A stretch of 64,000 nt of DNA from assembly GCA_963682055.1 (NCBI GenBank), contig OY821751.1, positions 10,850,001 to 10,914,000 of the forward strand, read 5' to 3'. The notes below the pieces were generated by a model that worked only from the letters and a program-made list of their open reading frames with translations, was not told where the DNA came from and ran no database searches. Position numbers and translations under genes: made by a program. Numbering within the stretch: position 1 is the first letter of the stretch; the number at the start of each line of letters is the position of its first letter. The DNA comes from Primula veris. Lineage: Eukaryota > Streptophyta > Magnoliopsida > Ericales > Primulaceae. This document shows positions 23,688-32,851 of this stretch, one piece after another.

Positions 23688-26197
23688 TCAAGGCTCCACC
23701 TGAGGGGATGCGGGTGGGGGAGTCACATCAGCAGCAGGCCGAGGAGTGGACGGGGCCGAAACGAAATGGGGAAGGAGCGCTGTCGAAGTCGTCTGCCCTG
23801 GCATCCGGGGGAGCTCCTCGTCCCGAAGATTTGCCCAATCTAAGGGTCTCGGCGGTGCACCTTGGGGACAGGGGTACACCAATTCCGACCACGTCCGATC
23901 CGACACGGGAGCCTTTGCGAAATTGAGAGCGCGAACATGAGCGCAAAAGACAGAAAAGTTAGCCATCATTGCTAACTTTGCCCGTTCATCTGCTTGCGCT
24001 ACTTTCAGAGCCGCAACCTCCGATATTCCGGCCTCCACGTCCTCCGCCATGAGCAAGTTATCGACCTCCAGTAGGTCGTATTTTTCGACCAGCTGCTCCT
24101 TCTCGGCCCCCAGCTTCTCAACTTCCTTAGTCAGGCGTAAGTTGTCTCCCACCAATTTATCGTAATCCGAGGACAACTTCGCCATCTTGACTCTCTCCTC
24201 GGCCGCTATTTTATTTTCGGCCACCAGCTTCTCTTTCTCCGCCTCTAGCTCGGAGACCAACTTCAACTGCTGAGCTTTATCCTCAGCCATTGCTTTGTTT
24301 TCGGCCTCTAATGCCGACAGCTGATCCCTTAACACCGCAATATCCACGAAAACCTGCATTTAGAAACATCAGACAACAGCTAAAAGAAGAGCGTCACGAC
24401 CTATGTAATCAAATGCGAACGCAACATACCCGAAGCGCATCAGCGCTGGCCTTCTCTATAACTGACTTCACAGGCAGAGCAGCTATTTTCTCTGCATCCT
24501 TAACGACGAGGGGCTCAAGAGCAGTATACCCCATCCTCAAGACTCGGGGTTGCTCCAACAATTCACCCCCACAACGATCAATGTAATGGGTCATTGCAGC
24601 CCCGTCTATCAACACCTTTTCAGGTCCCTCGGGAACCTCCTCCTCACCACCAATCGCAACCTCCATGGCAGTTTCCTTGCCGGCTTCCACCTCCTCTTCT
24701 TCCCTCACCTCCTCTGAAGGACCAGTCTCAGGGGCCCTACGCTCGATCACCTCCACGGTACGGATGGGCGAGTAAACAGGAAGATCTATCGGATCCTCGG
24801 TATGAGTAGGCGAGATGACAGGCAGGGTCATCATCTCCTCGCCCATGTTCACCAAGAGGTTCATATGACTGAATACGTCATCAATCGACCCCTGAAACAG
24901 AATAATACCCATAGACCGGGCAAGAGCAAGGGTAATCAATGAAGAAGTCAATAACTGAAACCAGATAACGTATAAAGAAAGGAACACTAGAGTTCAAAGT
25001 CGACTATTCACACAAACAAACATACACGTACCTCACCATGCGCAGCAGCCTCCTCAGTAGTACCAGCATCCGCAACCTCTTCATTCACCGAGGTCTCTGA
25101 CCCCTTAGCCTTCTTCAAGGTCCCAACAGCATCATCTGATGCTCGGCGTTTAGGACGAGCAAGCTTTTTCCCTCCCCGTGAGGCGCTTCTCGCCCTAACA
25201 ATTTTGAGGAAGTCCTCATCAGTCTCCTTGGGAATCTCGGGCGCAGGATTGCCCTTGGTCACCGGCCCCGCAGGATAACCTAAGAGCATGGGAGCAGTAC
25301 GGCTCGCCGGATCCTTTGCCGGTCCCGGCCCCCACCAGTTCCAAAGTGCCAAGAGAGCTTCGACATTGGGAGCACCTAGGTCGGGACTATCCGGAGCCGT
25401 CGTAGTAGGTCCGGGAATCTGGTGTCCGGCACAGCCCCATTCTCCGGAAGCAATCACAATGCCAAGATTATGCTCCTTATTCATATCAGGAAGACCGAGG
25501 ACAAGCCGCGAGAATAAGCGCAATGACTTCAGATACGAGCTCCGACGCTCAAAACTCAAACTATATACCCCGAACACATCTTTCAGTTCGATTTTTATCC
25601 CAGACAACTCCGATAACTTCTGGATACCGATCAAAGTACGGTAACCATTCAAAGCCAGTTGGGCCGGCGCTATCTGGACGGCCTCAAAAAACGAGGCCAC
25701 CCATTCGGTGAACGGAAGTCTAAGACCCCCGGTAAAGAACGCCGAGGAACGTACGGCCATCTCACCGGCCGGAACAAATCCCATAACCTCCTCATCGGAG
25801 ACAGGCAGCCGAATGCGTATGTTGTCAGGTATCCCGACGAGCTTCTTGAACTCCTCTTCCACAAACGGGCCAACTTGGGCCTGGCATTAGGTCAGAATGT
25901 CCTATCCCAACATCATAAAAATTTCAATCAATATCCTAAACAAAAACACAACAATACGCGAACCCCCCCCCCCCCCCCCAATTTACTAGAAACCCTAAGA
26001 TTTTCTACTCAACCAACAAAACTCCTATACATGACGAAAAACCACCAATCACCAACCCAGATACATATATATAGGCAAACAAGACCGTGTCTCATACAGC
26101 ACATACATAACAGCAACAACCAATCAAATACAGGCCCTAAACACAGCCATATACAGAATACCAAGCAAAATACGAAAACACTTACAGTCATAGTCAT
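23688..26197 (-). CDS. Antisense gene A: four-exon 'putative gypsy type transposon' domain protein, 662 aa
   Basis: My join is 26197-26186, 25880-25032, 24891-24430 and 24353-23688. All introns are phase 0 with GT-AG ends: donors GTAAGT, GTACGT and GTATGT; acceptors CCAG, TTTCAG and GCAG. Exon 1 codes only MTMT. Exon 2 holds residues ~30-110, including FVPAGEMAVRSSAFFTGGLR, LPFTEWVASFFEAVQIAPAQ and LALNGYRTLIGIQKL. This matches the plant Transposase_28 / 'putative gypsy type transposon' family (PF04195 by recollection). The middle is rich in Pro, Glu and Lys. Exon 4 is a long heptad coiled coil (LEAENKAMAEDKAQQLKLVS and on) with a Pro-rich tail. The gene runs opposite to gag-pol. Related antisense ORFs are reported for Tat-lineage elements; their function is not established. 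The exon structure is predicted by eye and has no transcript support. Confidence 0.75.
25962..25979. repeat. Poly-C run in first intron of antisense gene A
   Basis: About 18 consecutive C on the plus strand (G on the transcribed antisense RNA) lie in the predicted 305-bp first intron (25881-26185) of gene A. Possible G-quadruplex-forming RNA, and likely length-variable. Confidence 0.8.
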
Positions 26198-26527
26198 GAG
26201 CAAGCAGCAAATCTATCAGTTATCCGGCGAAACCCTAGATCGAGACGCAAGTTATTTTTGGCGGGAAGAGAAAACCCTAGAGAGAGACAATAAGAGATAT
26301 TTTTTTCAGCAAATTATGGGATAAAAAACAAAAGGGATTACTTAGCACAGTTAAAAGGAGTGGAGCCACAGAAAGAATAAAATATTAACCGTCCTTTCGT
26401 GTGACAGAGGTTTACCTTTTTTCCAACCATAGAAAAGTCCACAACCGCTGCTCTTTTCGACAGATAAACGCTCCAGATCTTGCCACGTCACATAGTTTAT
26501 CCCACTAACCAAGGCAGTTCACATCAT

Positions 26528-26538
26528 TACACCTATAT
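26528..26538 (+). promoter_or_regulatory. TATA-like box, plus strand, between antisense genes
   Basis: CCTATATAAACG is a strong plant TATA box on the plus strand, followed about 75 bp later by CCGAGTAAGTTCC, a possible splice donor. No plus-strand ORF of note follows before gene D. It lies about 330 bp upstream of the ATG of antisense gene A, so a divergent promoter is possible. Speculative. Confidence 0.35.
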
Positions 26539-26745
26539 AAACGGCCCGTGGACCCTACCACGAAAAGCTTCTACCATACGCTACCAGTATTATCAACCGA
26601 GGACACCCTCCGAGTAAGTTCCTCGACGTCAAAACCGTTTCTTACCGAAATGGTACACCGAACAAGGTGAACGGCGACCGTTCCTAGCTCGACGACATTT
26701 AAGCGTCCAGTCTAACAACGCTCTCCGGGGGGATAACATTGGTGT

Positions 26746-26830
26746 ACCTTGCTCGGTATCCAATGATGTCAACACAAAGGCAAAGCACCTTGCTCTTTAT
26801 CCAATGATGTCAACACGAAGGGAAAGCAAA
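26746..26830. repeat. 42-bp tandem duplication
   Basis: ACCTTGCTCGGTATCCAATG...AAAGGCAAAGC is followed immediately by ACCTTGCTCTTTATCCAATG...AAGGGAAAGC. The two copies differ at a few bases. The block lies just downstream of antisense gene D's poly(A)-type signal. Confidence 0.85.
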
Positions 26831-26964
26831 TAACACAGCGAAGACGCAAAGACAAATAAAATAGACATGATCTAATTGCAAAACACAAGTTTTATTCATC
26901 CACAAAGGGGAATACAAACAAACAACAGGAAAAGAAAAGTTTACAAGAAAATACAACGCCCATC

Positions 26965-27324
26965 CTACTTCTTCGAACTACCCCCCATATCGGCATCCTT
27001 TTTCGGCAAGAGCTCCCCCAGACGCTCTTTTTCCCTAACCAAATGGGAAATGCCAATCTCCACTTGTTTTAAAGCATAAGATTGAGACTTGCACTTCTGC
27101 TCGGCAGCAAAACGAGCAGCGCTCTCCTCCTTCCAGTACTGTTTAAACCGCCTCATTTCGGTCTGAGCACACTTAAGATCGTGTTTCAACCACGATATCT
27201 CGATGTCTTTTAGTTGAAGCGGCGTCAATTCCTCCTCCCCATAACCAGGGGGACGGGGTAGCAAGAAGGTGGGCTCTTTAACTAGGGTTTTCTTTTTGGA
27301 AGCAGACCTGATAATGGGAGCCAT
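26965..27324 (-). CDS. Antisense small coiled-coil gene D (119 aa)
   Basis: Unrecognised protein starting MAPIIRSASKKKTLV. A basic, Pro-rich head is followed by a heptad region (residues ~35-105; LQLKDIEISWLKHDLKCAQ, YALKQVEIGISHLVREKERL) and a polar tail GGSSKK. It has its own transcription signals on the minus strand: TATAAA at 27406-27401, 77 bp before the ATG, and AATAAA at 26896-26891, about 70 bp after the stop. No intron is needed. It belongs to a run of five small coiled-coil genes on the strand opposite to gag-pol. What it binds is unknown. Confidence 0.7.
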   Translation of the reverse strand: MAPIIRSASKKKTLVKEPTFLLPRPPGYGEEELTPLQLKDIEISWLKHDLKCAQTEMRRFKQYWKEESAARFAAEQKCKSQSYALKQVEIGISHLVREKERLGELLPKKDADMGGSSKK

Positions 27325-27579
27325 CTCAGTTAAACACTAATAGGGAAAGGAGAGAGAGAAAGGAAGAATGGATACTGAAACACAAAGACAATAGGGAGCA
27401 TTTATAAAGAATCAAAGGGCACAAAGTACGAAAAGGCGCCAGGAACGAGACGTTGTAAACGGTTCAATATACAAAGAGGAATGGAATACGAAAAGGTACA
27501 ACTTATCAAAAACAAAAAATTTTATTACTTGATACAGATTACAAAACGGGAAATACATCAGAAAATAAGCCCAATCTAA

Positions 27580-28059
27580 CTAAGGATCAATGGGCGGAAA
27601 AACCGAACTGCCAGACCGAGAGAAGGACATCCGAGCTGCGCAATTTAACTGAGCTTGGTAGGAATCATTCATGACGACCAAGCATTCATTCTCCGAGGAG
27701 AGGTCGTTGTTCTCCTCGATAAGAACCTTAATGCGCCCCTCAAGACGAGCATTTCTAACCGTCATGCTAGCTAGGCCTTGAGGGGAGTTATCAAATTTAC
27801 CCTGAGCATGGTCCCAAATCTCCTCGGCATCATACCATGAGCGGGCTAAATGATTTCTCTGTAGCAACAACCTATCGAGCTGACGACTCAAAGCCGAGAT
27901 CTCACTCCACTTTATTGTTTCCTCGGGATGAGGGACGGACAGACTCAAGACAAAGGTACCATACTCCTTCTCAAGTCTGGTCATCCGATGACGGACCCGA
28001 GATACCTCAGCATCTAAGCCCTTCATCTGAGCATGATATCTCACCACGAGCTCAGACAT
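27580..28059 (-). CDS. Antisense small coiled-coil gene E (159 aa)
   Basis: Unrecognised protein starting MSELVVRYHAQMKGLDAEVS. It has two helical segments, residues ~5-35 and ~55-140 (SALSRQLDRLLLQRNHLARS; ARLEGRIKVLIEENNDLSSE), and a short tail ending FPPIDP. Minus-strand signals are CTATAAATA at about 28165-28157, roughly 100 bp upstream, and AATAAA at 27526-27521, 54 bp after the stop. The spacing resembles that of gene D, which suggests the same transcription layout. The 5' leader is CT-rich (CTTCTTCTCTTTC). Longest of the small antisense genes and intact. Function unknown. Confidence 0.7.
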   Translation of the reverse strand: MSELVVRYHAQMKGLDAEVSRVRHRMTRLEKEYGTFVLSLSVPHPEETIKWSEISALSRQLDRLLLQRNHLARSWYDAEEIWDHAQGKFDNSPQGLASMTVRNARLEGRIKVLIEENNDLSSENECLVVMNDSYQAQLNCAARMSFSRSGSSVFPPIDP

Positions 28060-28577
28060 TATGAAAAGTTGTGTTTAGATAGAAGGAGATGGGAGATGAA
28101 AGAGAAGAAGAAAACAATAGGAGTGTGAGAAATGATATTACTAAGGAAAAGACGAGTATTTATAGAACAAAGATAGTATGGCATTGACTGACAAGTGCTG
28201 GGGAACGTGCATGTTCGCCTGACAAATACTTGGGAACATGCGTATTATCTGACACAGCATGGGAGCCTGCATCATATACAGGCCTCAAACGTCACTCGGC
28301 TGCAGTATGGCAGAAAATAAAAATTCAAGATATTCAAAGATCCACATTCTAACAAAACGACAAACCACAAATGCAAGGTAAAGAAAAGTGCAATATACAG
28401 GGGCAAAGAAAATTTTCATTAATAAAGATGAGATACATAGCTGTTCATTACATCAGGGGACTACATCGAAATGAAAAACTATTACATCATAAAAGGAGAC
28501 CTATTACATCCGAGAAAAAATCTATTACATCCGGAGGCTACATAGCCAAAGAAGATCGACTATATCAGCAAATCCAG

Positions 28578-28968
28578 CTAACAGGACCGAGCAGACGACG
28601 ATGGGGAAGAGGAAGAAGAGAATGAAGAGGAACATAAAAAAGAAGTGAAAAGCAAGAAGAGGAAAATGAAAAATGACAAAAACCCTAGAAGTAACAAAAA
28701 ACCCTTAGGATCACAGGGTTGATTGTTACATCGTAGTGGTGCAGAAGAAGATAAAAAGGAAAAAAGAAAAAGAAAAGAACAAAGCATTAAACAAAAGAGG
28801 AAGAGGAAGAACTGAAGAAAACTGACAAATAAAAAGGAAGTCAAAGAAACAAAACAAAAAAGAAGAAAAAGAAAAAGAGTGATGGGAGACAAGATGAAGA
28901 AAAAGAAAGAAGCGCAGAAGAAAAAAATAAAAAAAAATAAATAAAAAGAAGAGAAGAAAGGGGGAAGG
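28578..28968 (+). repeat. Purine-rich (GAAG/AAAAG) tract, ~390 bp
   Basis: Plus strand is overwhelmingly A and G (AGGAAGAAGAGAATGAAGAGG type). On the antisense transcript of gene F it would be a CU-rich 3' untranslated region. The Phe/Ser/Leu-rich minus-strand ORF across it is a composition artefact. Confidence 0.8.
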
Positions 28969-29262
28969 TTAGGGGGAAGTCGATCGGTATCGATGAGAGG
29001 GCCCGGCAGAGACATTCCTGTCCCGAAGTGTCGGGTTCCCCCTCAACACCTCATTCTCTTCGACTAGAGCCTGACGAGCACGTCGGCAATAATCAAGTTC
29101 GGATCTTAGCCAAGACAATTCCCGAACCATCTTGGTATGGTGATAACGCATCACCTTCAACTCTTCCTCAGTATCCTTCAACAGCTTTAGTGCATGGCCA
29201 TAAGAGGCCTCGAAAGCCTCCACTTGCAAGACCAAGGCAGATTTGGTAGAAGGACCAGCCAT
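28969..29262 (-). CDS. Antisense small coiled-coil gene F (97 aa)
   Basis: Unrecognised protein. I chose the ATG at 29262 (MAGPSTKSALVLQVEAFE) over an upstream one at 29313, because the sister genes start with a similar short MA/MT-x-P head and because the TATA box (CTATAAATA, around 29334-29327) leaves room for a normal leader. The heptad region is residues ~10-75 (LKLLKDTEEELKVMRYHH, LSWLRSELDYCRRARQAL), with a Ser/Arg tail ending YRSTSP. No AATAAA is found close by. The best poly(A)-like site is AATGAA at 28420-28415, after the purine-rich tract. Intact. Function unknown. Confidence 0.65.
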   Translation of the reverse strand: MAGPSTKSALVLQVEAFEASYGHALKLLKDTEEELKVMRYHHTKMVRELSWLRSELDYCRRARQALVEENEVLRGNPTLRDRNVSAGPSHRYRSTSP

Positions 29263-29281
29263 TTTGAGAAAATTATAAGGC

Positions 29282-29397
29282 AACCGTTCATCAAAAGGCG
29301 CTGGAAAACCCATATCTTAAGAGGGTATTTATAGAACAGTTAAAGATGGTTTAATGTGGGGAATTGCAACCGTTCATCAAAAGGCGCTGGAAAACAT
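29282..29397. repeat. Short direct repeat around promoter of gene F
   Basis: AACCGTTCATCAAAAGGCGC plus TGGAAAAC occurs at about 29283 and again at about 29369. The two copies flank the TATA box of antisense gene F, so a local duplication has affected its promoter. Confidence 0.75.
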
Positions 29398-29608
29398 GGG
29401 TAATTGGAAAGGTGCGTCTGTTGAGAAGAAACGCTTGGGTTCAAGCCAGTATTTAAAGAGGGTAAATCTCCAGAAAAGCTTCTACACGTGTCAATTACGC
29501 CAGCATTTAAAGGAGAAAGTTGAACAGTGTCAAGATTTAAAAGATAAGATTTGTGCACAAGGCTCAAGGAATCCCATTAGTTCCCATATACAAAGACTCA
29601 AAAGATTC

Positions 29609-30861
29609 TGTTGAACTTAGAGTTCAATAATGATTTTGATTATAACCTTGATTATGTTTTAATGATTTTACTATTTCTCTATTTCATTGATATAATGATT
29701 GTCTTTTCCAAAGAAGAGAAAATGTACATTTCAGGTCTTTAAATGATAGAGCATTCGATAACGAAGCCATAGGTTCAAGCGGAACCAAAATCGGAGCTAA
29801 AACGAAGAAGTTACAAGCTTTCGGAGAAGACCGAAAAACTGCCAGAATTACAGACGACCGATCGACTGGACAAAAACGACCGATCGTTTTTGGTCCAAAA
29901 TATTCCAGTGAGCAGGTCGAAAAAACGACCGATCGAAACTCAGAAACGACCGATCGTTTTCTGAAAACGACCGATCGACTGTAGAGAACGACCGATCGTT
30001 TTCTGCAGTTTTCGAAAACAGCTTTTCAGCAATTTCTGGGAAATAGCTTAAACCACTGAAAAATGGCCATAACCACTTCCAACGGTCATATACAGAAAAA
30101 CAGACTGTTTGGCATATATATACCAACCAAATCTCTCTCCCAAATCAACCAATCACAATACCAATCAACTTCCTTCAACCTCTCATTAAAACCCTAATAT
30201 CACCATTTTGGTGCATATATATTCGAGAAAGAGGAAAATAAAAGAGAAAGAGATTCAAGCTCGATCATCATCAACAACTCACAAATTAGCTTTTTAAGAA
30301 GCAATTAGAATAGTGAGTGTAGTTACATTTTTGTAACAAAATTTGTATCGAGTGTTTTATAAACTCATTTGTGAGCGAGTGAACGGGTAGAGGCTTTGTA
30401 AGCAAGTGAAGCTTAAAAGCTCTAGGTTTTTCATTCGGGTGCTCATAAATTGAGGGGGAGTCGTTGACTCATAGTCGTGTTCTCTTGCACTTGTATCAAG
30501 ACTAGGAACCCCGGGTAGAGGGTGAGCCAATCGGTCGATTGAGCTCGATAGGGTTTGTAAAATCCGGAAGAAATATTTTAGTGAAATACTCGGTAGTACC
30601 GAGAAGAGGACGTAGGCGCGTTTGCCGAACCTCTATAAATTACGGTGTCATTTTCTTCCCTTGCTTTTACTTTCCGCAACTTATATTCTTGCTTATTTAT
30701 TGCTTGCGTCTAGGAATTTTAGAAATTCATTAACTTTTGTTAAAACGCTTAAGCCTAGAATTACATAAGTTGGGTGGTTAGTTGCTTAGATTTTAATTAG
30801 GCGAAAAACGCCTAAGAACCTTATTCACCCCCCCCTAAGGTTTTAGCCGCACGGGCCAACA
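29609..30861 (+). mobile_element. Solo LTR (copia-like, 1,253 bp) nested in the Tat element
   Basis: It starts TGTTGAAC and ends GGGCCAACA (TGTTG/CAACA inverted ends), flanked by GATTC on both sides (29604-29608 and 30862-30866). There is no PBS, coding region or second LTR, so this is a solo LTR. A TATA-like CATATATATACC lies near 30114. The downstream part contains CCGGGTAGAGG, GAGGACGTAGGC and a run of seven C near the end, resembling the LTR tails of Sirevirus-type copia elements; that assignment is inference. A cluster of ACGACCGATCG motifs sits at 29860-30000. Its insertion post-dates that of the Tat element. Confidence 0.88.
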
Positions 30862-31058
30862 GATTCGGTGGATAAGGTCAAGCACAAGACCCAAGAAAAA
30901 TCATTAATGAAGCCACAAGCATGCGCCGTCAAAATTAAATGCATTGGGAAAATAAATCATACAAGAACGAGAAAAAGAAGAGTTTTCATTAATCAAGGGG
31001 AACTTCATTACAAGATACTTCTCGACAAAAAGACATTACATCACAAACAAAAATAGGA

Positions 31059-31397
31059 TTATTTTGTAGAAGGACCAGCTTCTTCACCGGGCTTCCTCTT
31101 CGACCGAGCATACACTTCCTCAAGGGTTAATTTGTAAGCCCTCTTGGAAGCAATTTGCCTGTCTCTAGAGGCCTCAAGCTCTTTGATCCGAGTACGAGCA
31201 CGAATACTGTCGAGCAAAGACCTCTGGTGCTCCTTCTCCATGGCGTCCAATCGCTCATCTAGTTCGACGGCCCGACGAGCTTCCACCGACAACCGGGCAA
31301 CCCTCTTCTCGAGATAACGCACTTTCTTAACTTCCTCTTCAAGTTGAGCAACATATTCAGGAAGGTTATCACCATTACTTTCATAAGGAGAAGTCAT
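31059..31397 (-). CDS. Antisense small coiled-coil gene G (112 aa), paralogue of H
   Basis: Unrecognised protein; start chosen at 31397 (MTSPYESNGDNLPEYVAQLE) by alignment with gene H. It is nearly all coiled coil: EEEVKKVRYLEKRVARLS through LDAMEKEHQRSLLDSI, then ASKRAYKLTLEEVYARSK and a tail EEAGPSTK. The minus strand has a TATA box CTATAAAAAG at about 31455-31447, roughly 50 bp upstream, and AATGAA at 30990-30985, about 70 bp after the stop. Gene H has the same plan (xSPxxSxGDN-xxYVAxLExEVKK at the start, KRAYKL near the end), so the two arose by duplication. Intact. Confidence 0.7.
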   Translation of the reverse strand: MTSPYESNGDNLPEYVAQLEEEVKKVRYLEKRVARLSVEARRAVELDERLDAMEKEHQRSLLDSIRARTRIKELEASRDRQIASKRAYKLTLEEVYARSKRKPGEEAGPSTK

Positions 31398-31689
31398 TTG
31401 TTCGTTAATAAGGAATGAATTACACAAAGAAGTCAGTGCAGCCCCCTTTTTATAGGGAAAAATGAGGGACATTAATGATCGTCTCGAAGAAAGAACAACC
31501 CTCATGAACTTCCCAAGGGCATTCAAGGCTAATTAACAACAATTTCCAAGGTCCAATTGAGTCATCCAATGAGGTATTAAGGAAACAAACAGACAGGAAT
31601 AAAAGTAGGAAATATTTTATTAATATTTTCAATAATTCGGTTACAACTTGGAGATAATGCCTAATTACAAAGAAATCACAAAAGACTAA

Positions 31690-32001
31690 TTATTCCGAGG
31701 AAGAGCTTGCTTCAGCGCCCTCCGACCCCGGCTTGGTCCGATCATGCAGCTCCTTGAAAGCGAGCTTATAGGCCCTCTTTGCTGCCTTTTCCTTAGCCAG
31801 GGAAGCCTCGAGCCTCTTTATACGTTCAAAGGCCCAATCCAGGTCGGCCATCGTCAAGTGATGAGCCGCGTCCATATCAGACAACCTTTTGGTCACGTCC
31901 GCCAGCTTTCTTTTCATAACGCGAGCCTTCTTAACTTCATTCTCCAAGTAAGCGACATAATCCGAAGAATTATCTCCAGTAGAACTATTGGGAGAAGCCA
32001 T
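31690..32001 (-). CDS. Antisense small coiled-coil gene H (103 aa), paralogue of G
   Basis: Unrecognised protein starting MASPNSSTGDNSSDYVAYLE at 32001. The coiled coil spans residues ~17-85 (NEVKKARVMKRKLADVTKRL; FERIKRLEASLAKEKAAKRA), with an acidic/serine tail ending EASSSSE. Minus-strand signals are CTATAAAG at about 32059-32053, 52 bp upstream of the ATG, and AATAAA at 31621-31616, 69 bp after the stop. It is the antisense gene closest to the 3' LTR and clearly paralogous to gene G. Intact. A structural or RNA/protein-bridging role is conceivable for a short coiled coil, but nothing in the sequence fixes it. Confidence 0.7.
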   Translation of the reverse strand: MASPNSSTGDNSSDYVAYLENEVKKARVMKRKLADVTKRLSDMDAAHHLTMADLDWAFERIKRLEASLAKEKAAKRAYKLAFKELHDRTKPGSEGAEASSSSE

Positions 32002-32297
32002 TAAATCACAAGATGGTGATGGAATAAGTAATTGTGGGAATGGTATTCCCTCTTTATAGTAAATGGATCTTTGGAAAGGTCAAGGGTTTCCTCGAAGAAA
32101 GATACCGAGGGTCATATCAAAGTCAAATAGCAAGTTTGCAAGTTCCCAAGACAGTAAGTGGGTCCCAAGGAACAGTTATAAAAAGGGGCATTTGTCGAAT
32201 GAAACATAAGGGAGCAGCTAAACCAAAGTCATCTCTTCGACAGACCAATCATGACTCCCTCGACATGGAAACCATGCCGAGGAAGTCAGGGAGCGCT

Positions 32298-32851
32298 TGA
32301 TAGAACATAAAAATTAGACCCGAATGTATCTATTCGGATAGGAATCGACCCACCCATCATAGAGGGGTATCTAATGCTTAAATGGGCTATCTCAAGCCTT
32401 TCTTTGAGAATAGGATTGGATCTTACTAAAAGCCCAAGCCCACTTAAATAGGGACCCATGTCAGAAAAATCTCACAAGATAGAGACATTTGTCAACATCT
32501 TAGGAGGCATACTTGCCTATAAATAGCCAAGTATCCCCCCCAAGACCAGTACCAGAAATCATACCTAAAAAATATAGAGAGAAGGAGAGAAAAGATAAAA
32601 ACTAGTCAGGACGTATCACATCAAAAGCCTAACCGAGCCAGGCAGAAAGTCGAGCACAAAGAGAAGAGAAAGATCATCTTCCGGATCGAACAGCGGATCC
32701 GAGCATAAATATAGTGATATAAGTTGTAGTCCGAACAAGGGCAATTTCCGAATACTAATAAAGATCGAGAAGTGTTCATCGTTTATTGTCAATTCATGAT
32801 TTATTATTGTTGAAAAGCCTAACGCGACCGATCAAAGTTATGGCTTTGTCA
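32298..32851 (+). repeat. 3' LTR of the Tat element
   Basis: 554 bp, TGATAGAACATA to GGCTTTGTCA, with nine single-base differences from the 5' LTR by eye and no indels. It is followed by TTAAG (32852-32856). The preceding 20 bases (GAGGAAGTCAGGGAGCGCT) are purine-rich but make a weak polypurine tract. Confidence 0.92.

Larger units (their letters stand above)
14495..32851 (+). mobile_element. Tat-lineage Ty3/gypsy retrotransposon, 18.36 kb
   Basis: A complete insertion: 5-bp TTAAG duplication, two 554-bp LTRs, tRNA-Asp-type PBS, gag-protease-RT-RNaseH-RNaseH-integrase order, tandem repeats after pol, then about 11 kb of extra sequence. Tat assignment rests on the second RNase H domain between the RT-linked RNase H and integrase, the long 3' region and the absence of a chromodomain. 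By eye the LTRs differ at nine positions in 554 (about 1.6%), so the insertion is recent. A 1,253-bp solo LTR is nested at 29609-30861. The gag-pol carries three nonsense codons, so this copy is not autonomous, but its antisense genes are mostly open. Confidence 0.93.

Noticed and set aside
28578..29015. 145-codon Phe/Ser-rich minus-strand ORF
   Set aside because: Purine tract read in reverse; real gene F uses a different frame and stops at 28969.
29609..30861. Part of the Tat element's own coding module
   Set aside because: Flanked by a GATTC duplication with TGTTG/CAACA ends, so it is a later solo-LTR insertion.
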